A DNA stretch of 64,000 nt from assembly GCA_029255685.2 (NCBI GenBank), contig CM055319.2, forward strand, positions 37,210,530 to 37,274,529, given 5' to 3'. The first letter of the stretch is position 1, and each line of letters opens with the position of its first letter. The notes beneath the pieces were generated by a model. It did not search any database. It was not told the origin of the DNA and saw only the letters and a program-made list of their open reading frames with translations. This DNA is from Silene conica (Eukaryota; Streptophyta; Magnoliopsida; Caryophyllales; Caryophyllaceae). This document shows, piece after piece, positions 58,696-64,000 of this stretch. A program made the translations under genes and the position numbers.

Positions 58696-59656
58696 TGTAA
58701 CACCCCCATTTATTTAGGGACCTGATCTAGGACTCCCCGAATAACCAAGGGTGTTACCATCTCGGATAACCGAGGCAGTAGATAATCACAGGGAAGAAAC
58801 ACAGTACTTTATTAAATAATTTAAATGATAAAACAAGGAGTCTCAAAATATTACAACTGTCTCGTAAGATAAAACTATAAGTCAAGATAAGTGAAAGACT
58901 AAACAACATGAGCTAAAGCTAGATGGGCTTGATCCATAGCCTCTCCTCCCTTCCAGCTCCCATGAGTCTAAGACCTGTCATTCTGCTCCCCAATAAATTG
59001 GATCAACACAGACACATATAAACAAACAGGGTCAACACAAGGTTGATTAGGTAATATCATCAAGACATGAAACAACATAATACGAATTTCCTCCAACTCC
59101 TCAACAATCACCTCTCCACTTCACCTCCACCACACCACACCTCCCATGGCCATATCACAAGTCCCTTATGACAAGACCCATATCACAAGACCCGATTCAC
59201 AAGCCCCGTTCTCCACGATAATTAATAATAAACAATCACAGTATATCCATAATTAAATATATTAAGCATGCAGTGAGTAATCTCATGTCATAACACAACC
59301 ACAACATTAATATCCCCTACCTCGAAACTGTAGGTAGACAGCGGCAACAAACAACTGCTACTAGAAGTGTTCAACGCGGAAACCACCACCTAGCCATATA
59401 TTATATAATGAATTAAAATCTTCCCAAACCCTTCTACTTCACTTACACATACTAAAAATAGTAACTTCTAAAAACGGAAAGTTTCCTAACATAGACCCTT
59501 CCCAAAAAAGTAACTGTCAAAATGGTAACTTTCCAAAACAAGTAACCTTCTTAAATAATTTCCATATCCTTTAATAACACATGCTTACTAACCCAAAACA
59601 ACATAATAATACTAATTAATAACAAAGTTGATAATAATTAATAATAATAGTACTAA

Positions 59657-59699
<43 letters not shown>

Positions 59700-59706
59700 A
59701 ATAATA
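58696..59706 (-). repeat. Y-family LTR (2), interrupted by a LINE
   Basis: Starts TGTAACACCCCCATTTATTT and follows the reverse of 3730 leftward for about 1010 bp, to the AAT microsatellite at 59635-59706. There the LINE begins. The remainder is not in the window. Confidence 0.65.
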
Positions 59707-59729
59707 AGAGCTCTGTGAACGGCGATCGA

Positions 59730-60947
59730 ATGGCGATTCCAGCATCCATGGCTAGATCTCCTTCATCCCCTTCACCTGATCTGCAAAACGTTACTCAAAG
59801 AACAAATAAGAGGAAATCAAAGATTGCTAATGGAAAGACAGGAACTAATTCAGGGTGGGAGACCTCTGTTTCGCAACCACAGCAAAAGGAAAAATCTCTT
59901 CAAGACATGTACGGTATGGCAGCGTTTGATATTGACTCTGAAAATTCGGACGATGAGGACAATACTAGGGAGAAACCCAATGAAGAGGAAGTGATGAATG
60001 ACTTTAACGGACAATGGTTTACACATCAAGGTAAGCCTATTGACCTTGTTTTAGAAAGTGAGGAGCCCCTGTTCCAGGTGGCTCCAGAGGATGTTCAAAC
60101 GGAATTGAATTACTGGGAGACAGCCATCTATGGCTTTGTGGTTGGAGCAAATCCACCATGGCCATACTTGGAAGGCTATCTTAAACGAGTATGGGCAAAG
60201 TACAAAATTGACAAGATATCCTTTATGAATAATGGTATCTTTGTAGTTAGATTTGCCACAAAAGAGATGCAAACTGTTGTTCTACAGAGTGGATACTACA
60301 TGTTTGATAACAAACCTATTGTTCTCAAACCATGGACACCTGAAGTGAAACTAGAGAAAGTCGAAGTGAAAAAAGTTCCTGTATGGATCAGATTGCACCA
60401 TTTGAACCTCAAATTTTGGGGAGCCACATTACCAAAATTGGCAGGTTTGGTGGGCCAATATATTCAATTGGATGAGGCTACAAAGAATAAGACAAGGATT
60501 GGATATGCTAGAGTAATGGTAGAGATGACAGTGGGACAAAAGTTACCATCTACTATTCAGTTCCTTGATGAACATGGACTCAAAACAACAGTGACCATTG
60601 AGTATGAATGGAGACCAGTAATATGTACACATTGCAAGAAAATGGGGCATGACAAGGTGAATTGCAGGGGTCTCCAACCAAAAGCCAAACCACCTGCAAC
60701 ACAAGTTCAAAAGGTTTGGCAGATTAAAAAACCAGCAGCAAATGTCCCACCCCAGATACCATTAATCACTAATGTCAGTCATAATGGGAGTGAGGATGCT
60801 GGCCAAAGTAAGGAACCAGTGGAGCCAATCCAGCTGACAGGTAGCCCAACCTATAAGAGTATATTGGAAGGCAGAAGTCCAGTGGTGCTAATGGCAGGTA
60901 AAGCTGCCAATGATATGGTAGACTCCTCAACATCCAGTACCCAATGA
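59730..60947 (+). CDS. LINE ORF1, DUF4283-like with CCHC zinc knuckle
   Basis: 405 codons from ATG 59730. An upstream in-frame ATG at 59628 would add only the asparagine-rich translation of the AAT microsatellite, so I prefer 59730. The N-terminal third is low-complexity and acidic (DIDSENSDDEDN). The middle matches the plant LINE ORF1 domain (WETAIYGFVVGANPPW, GIFVVRFATKEM, PVWIRLHHLNLKFW). A knuckle CTHCKKMGHDKVNC lies near residue 299. It probably binds LINE RNA. The stop overlaps the ORF2 start as ATGA. Confidence 0.87.
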   Translation: MAIPASMARSPSSPSPDLQNVTQRTNKRKSKIANGKTGTNSGWETSVSQPQQKEKSLQDMYGMAAFDIDSENSDDEDNTREKPNEEEVMNDFNGQWFTHQGKPIDLVLESEEPLFQVAPEDVQTELNYWETAIYGFVVGANPPWPYLEGYLKRVWAKYKIDKISFMNNGIFVVRFATKEMQTVVLQSGYYMFDNKPIVLKPWTPEVKLEKVEVKKVPVWIRLHHLNLKFWGATLPKLAGLVGQYIQLDEATKNKTRIGYARVMVEMTVGQKLPSTIQFLDEHGLKTTVTIEYEWRPVICTHCKKMGHDKVNCRGLQPKAKPPATQVQKVWQIKKPAANVPPQIPLITNVSHNGSEDAGQSKEPVEPIQLTGSPTYKSILEGRSPVVLMAGKAANDMVDSSTSSTQ

Positions 60948-61822
60948 TGCAGATGGGGTTCTGGAATGTTAGGGGGATGAACAATGTAGATAAACAGAAA
61001 GAGATCAATAATTTTTTGCTGAATAATAGAGTAGGTCTCTTTGGCCTACTGGAAACTAGAATAAAAGCTACTAACTATGGTAGAGTTAGTAGGTCTATCT
61101 TTAATAATTGGAGTATTACATCTAATACTCATAAGCATCATGGAGGGAGGATATGGTTGTTATGGGATAACAATCAGTGTACTGTAAACCCTCTTCTTTA
61201 CACCTCTCAACTGATTCATGCTCATGTAACTGATCTCAGTCTTGGTATGTCCTTTTATGTAACCATTGTGTATGCCTTCAATCATATTTTGGAAAGGGAT
61301 CCTTTGTGGAATGATCTTAATCAGATTGCTGGAACCAGTAGTGATGCCTGGCTGGTGGGGGGTGACTTTAACTGTGTTTTACATCCTCATGAACGTTTAG
61401 GGGGAGGTTTTGATCCGGCTGAAGCAGCCCCATTCCAGGAATGTCTAAATGAATGTGGCTTGATAGATAGTCCAGCTATGGGGGCCTACTATACATGGAC
61501 TAATAAACAAAAGCCAGAAGACAGAACATACAGTAGAATTGACAGATGCCTCATCAATGTTCAATGGCTGCACCATTATCCAACAATCAAGGCCAATTTC
61601 ATGCCAGAAGGTCTGTTTGATCATTCACCATGCTTGATAACTCAAGGAATGATAGTAGAAAAAGCAAAGAGGAGCTTTAAATATTTCAACATGTGGAGCA
61701 AAAGTGCTCATTTTACCCCTACTGTCCAGAACCAGTGGACAGTGAACATAAATGGAACAAAGATGTTTCAGGTGGTGAAGAAACTGCAATTTCTTAAAAA
61801 AAGGGTTAAGGAGTCTAAATAA
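60944..61822 (+). pseudogene. LINE ORF2 endonuclease domain
   Basis: Start of ORF2, overlapping ORF1 by four bases. It carries the APE-type endonuclease that nicks target DNA: WNVRGMN, LLETRI, the catalytic GGDFNCV, then RTYSRIDRCL and DHSPCL. The frame is lost in an A7G3 run at about 61795-61804. The next frame continues with sensible sequence (QYADIENMTNIAHL). Confidence 0.85.
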
Positions 61823-61847
61823 CTCCCAATATGCTGATATAGAAAAC

Positions 61848-63523
61848 ATGACGAATATTGCCCATCTGCAGCTGATACAACTCCAGAAGGAATTAGCAGC
61901 CAATCCATCTAACAGAAGGCTGATTGATCAGGAATATGAGGCTCATGGGAACTACAAGGTTTTACATCAAGCATGTTTAGAATTTCTTCAACAGAAATCT
62001 AAAGCAATGTGGATCACCCAAGGAGATAATAATACAGCCTACTTCCATGGAAGCCTGAAGCAGAAGAGGGTAAGGAATGCTGTTTATCAAATTGAGGATG
62101 CCCATAGTAATATTTACACTGATAAAAAAGGCATCCAGGATTGTTTCCTAAACTACTATCAAGAGCTGTTGGGGCAGAATACTCCTACCATGAAAGTTAA
62201 GAAGGTTATTATGCAATATGGTGATCACTGTAGCTTTGAACATGGCCAGATCCTTCTACAACCAGTCACCAAGGATGAAATAAAAGACATAATGTTTGAT
62301 ATTCCAAATGACAAGGCCCCAGGCCCAGATGGGTATTCAAGCAAATTTTTCAAAGATGCTTGGGATGTGGTAGGGAATGATGTATGTGAGGCTATCCAGG
62401 ATTTTTTCCAGACTGGTGAGCTGCTGAAACAACTGAATGCCACTGCTGTTACCCTGATACTTAAAGTTGATAGACCAGCAAAGGTTATGCAATTCAGGCC
62501 TATAGCCTGTTGCAATGTAATCTACAAGGTCATTTCTAAACTGTTGAGCAAATACTGGGACAGGTGCTCCTTGATATTGTATCACCAGTCCAAGGAGGCT
62601 TCATCAAAGGTAGGAGCATTACTGAAAATATTTTGATCTGTCAAGACCTGGTTAGATTGTATAACAGGAAAGCTTGCTCACCTAGATGTATCTTTAAGCT
62701 GGACATACAGAAAGCATACGATACAGTAGAATGGGATTTCTTAAAACAAATGATGCATCATCTCAAGTTCCCTGCCCATTTCCAGCTCCTCATAACGCAA
62801 TGTGTGACAACTGCCACCTATACTCTCAATCTAAATGGGGATGGCTTTGGGTTCTTCCCAGGGAAAAGAGGTCTCAGGCAAGGGGACCCCTTATTACCAC
62901 TGCTCTTCACTATATGTATGGAGTATCTGCATAGACTGCTACAACATACTACTACCACAATGGACTTCAGGTTTCACCCTCTTTGTAAGCCTATGAAACT
63001 ATCTTGTCTCATGTTTGCTGATGATCTTTTGCTTTTTAGCAAAGGGGATATTAAATCAATGATGGTGTTATTAAGAACCTTTGCTACTTTCTCGAAAACC
63101 TCTGGCCTTCAAATGAGCAAAGGCAAATCTAGTGTGTACTTCAATGGAGTACAACAACAAATTAAGGAGGACATTCTGCAAGTATCAGGATGTAAAGAGG
63201 GACAGCTACCTTTTCACTATCTTGGGGTCCCTATCACACCTTCCAAGTTGACCATTAGGGATTGTCAGCCCCTAATTGAGAAAATTGTGGAAAGGATTAG
63301 AAGACTGGGTGCAAGAAAGCTTTCATACGCAGGTAGATTGGTGCTGGTAAGGGCTGTTCTGGCCACCCTACATAATTACTGGGCCTCTATATTCATACTC
63401 CCAAAGGCAGTCATAAAACAAGTGGACTCCATTTGTAGAAATTTTCTGTGGGCAGGTATAGCAGCTTACACAAGAGTGCCACTAGTGGCATGGGCAAAGC
63501 TATGCAGCCCTTATCGAGAATGA
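61848..63523 (+). pseudogene. LINE ORF2 reverse transcriptase domain
   Basis: Read in two frames, 61848 to about 62550 and 62564-63523. Early RT motifs are KAPGPDGYSSKFFK and FRPIACCNVIYK, then after the shift QGGFIKGRSITENIL, FKLDIQKAYDTVEW, LRQGDPL, the catalytic FADDLLLF and the LGVPI motif. The second frame change is near 62550. It ends at an in-frame TGA (63521-63523) standing where related proteins have glycine. Confidence 0.85.
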
Positions 63524-64000
63524 GGTTTAAACCTGAAGCAATCTGCAGCTTGGAACTGTGCAACCATAGGGAAGTTAGCGTGGTGGATTGAGGCCAATGC
63601 AAACAAGTTATGGGTGAAATGGATACATCATATATATTTAAAAGGGAAGAGTTGGGAAGAGTACCAACCTCCAGCTGACACGAACTGGTGCTGGAGGAAG
63701 TTATGCAAAATGAGGGAGCAAAGAAGGCAGGCCTATATTGAGGAAGCTTGGACTATCCAGGGGCCTAACAGTTACTCAGTGGCAAGGGGATACAATTGGT
63801 TTAGAGAAGAGCATCAGATGGTTACTTGGCACAAACTCGTATGGACAAGATGGGGCATACCTAAGCATAATTTTGTAGCCTGGATGCAGCAGCATCAGGC
63901 TATGAACACCAGAGTCAAATTGAGACAGCTGCAACTGACTGATAATGATCAATGTTGTATTTGTGAGGAGACTGCAGAAACAATGGAACATCTATTCTGT
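63524..64000 (+). pseudogene. LINE ORF2 C-terminal region (zf-RVT), cut by the window
   Basis: Same frame as RT after the TGA: GLNLKQSAAWN, WWIEANANKLWVKW, WTRWGIPKHNFVAW, then CCICEETAETMEHLFC. This is the tryptophan-rich and cysteine/histidine region that follows RT in plant L1 ORF2 proteins. Confidence 0.8.

Larger units (their letters stand above)
59707..64000 (+). mobile_element. L1-type LINE, cut by the window edge
   Basis: Begins at GAGCTCTGTGAACGG immediately after an AAT microsatellite. It carries ORF1 (Gag-like) and ORF2 (endonuclease, RT, C-terminal zinc finger). ORF2 contains two frame changes and one stop, so it is inactive. The poly-A tail is outside the window. I cannot tell whether the 5' end is complete. 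Confidence 0.85.

Overview
The window is intergenic DNA from a flowering plant, probably a dicot; I cannot name the species. It is almost wholly retrotransposons: Ty1/copia and Ty3/gypsy (chromovirus) LTR elements, non-autonomous gypsy derivatives, and at the right end an L1-type LINE of the plant kind (DUF4283-like ORF1 with a zinc knuckle). I found no convincing host gene, tRNA or rRNA.

The layout is a set of nested insertions, most with visible 5-bp target-site duplications (TSDs). An old SIRE-like copia remnant (pol at 3731-4888, its 3' region resuming at 53355) was split by a minus-strand Ty3/gypsy chromovirus, called G3 here (5122-53349, TSD TTATA). The left LTR of G3 was split by a 29-kb block of related gypsy sequence (5586-34907, TSD ATAAC). 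This block holds two nearly identical non-autonomous units, H1 and H2, arranged internal-LTR-internal-LTR, plus pieces of another LTR (X). Three full-length copies of one copia family are nested further: A (7154-15581, plus strand, TSD GATCT) in the H1 internal region, B (18112-26749, minus strand, TSD ACAAG) in the shared H LTR, and C (42283-50888, minus strand, TSD CCTAC) in the right G3 LTR. A fourth copia copy, D, is cut by the left window edge. For A, B, C and the 29-kb block, the window also contains a second copy of the host sequence without the insertion, so the boundaries can be read directly.

B and C carry uninterrupted 1343-residue Gag-Pol reading frames. The two LTRs of B look identical by eye, so it is very young. 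C has lost a catalytic aspartate in RNase H. A is dead: two nonsense codons and a 70-bp deletion in integrase. G3 encodes Gag, protease, RT, RNase H, integrase and a chromodomain but is broken in at least four places. H1 and H2 code for nothing recognisable but share LTR, primer-binding site, leader and polypurine tract with G3, so they look like dependants of a G3-like helper.

The most unusual signal is in the non-coding parts. The gypsy LTRs carry 9-11 units, each with a conserved loop of about 24 nt closed by arms that differ from unit to unit yet stay complementary within a unit. A second array of GC-rich hairpins in the same LTR, and a pair of hairpins flanking the first array, show the same behaviour. 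The copia leaders carry a third kind of palindrome array, whose motif has been replaced by a different palindrome in C. The copia family also carries two tandem copies of its polypurine tract and LTR edge 74 bp apart, and the copies in this window have used different ones.

Right of the composite (53355-64000) lie the SIRE-like 3' region with an unidentified 210-codon ORF, a probable SIRE LTR, an Athila/Tat-like remnant, LTRs of another family (Y), and a LINE inserted in an AAT microsatellite inside a Y LTR.
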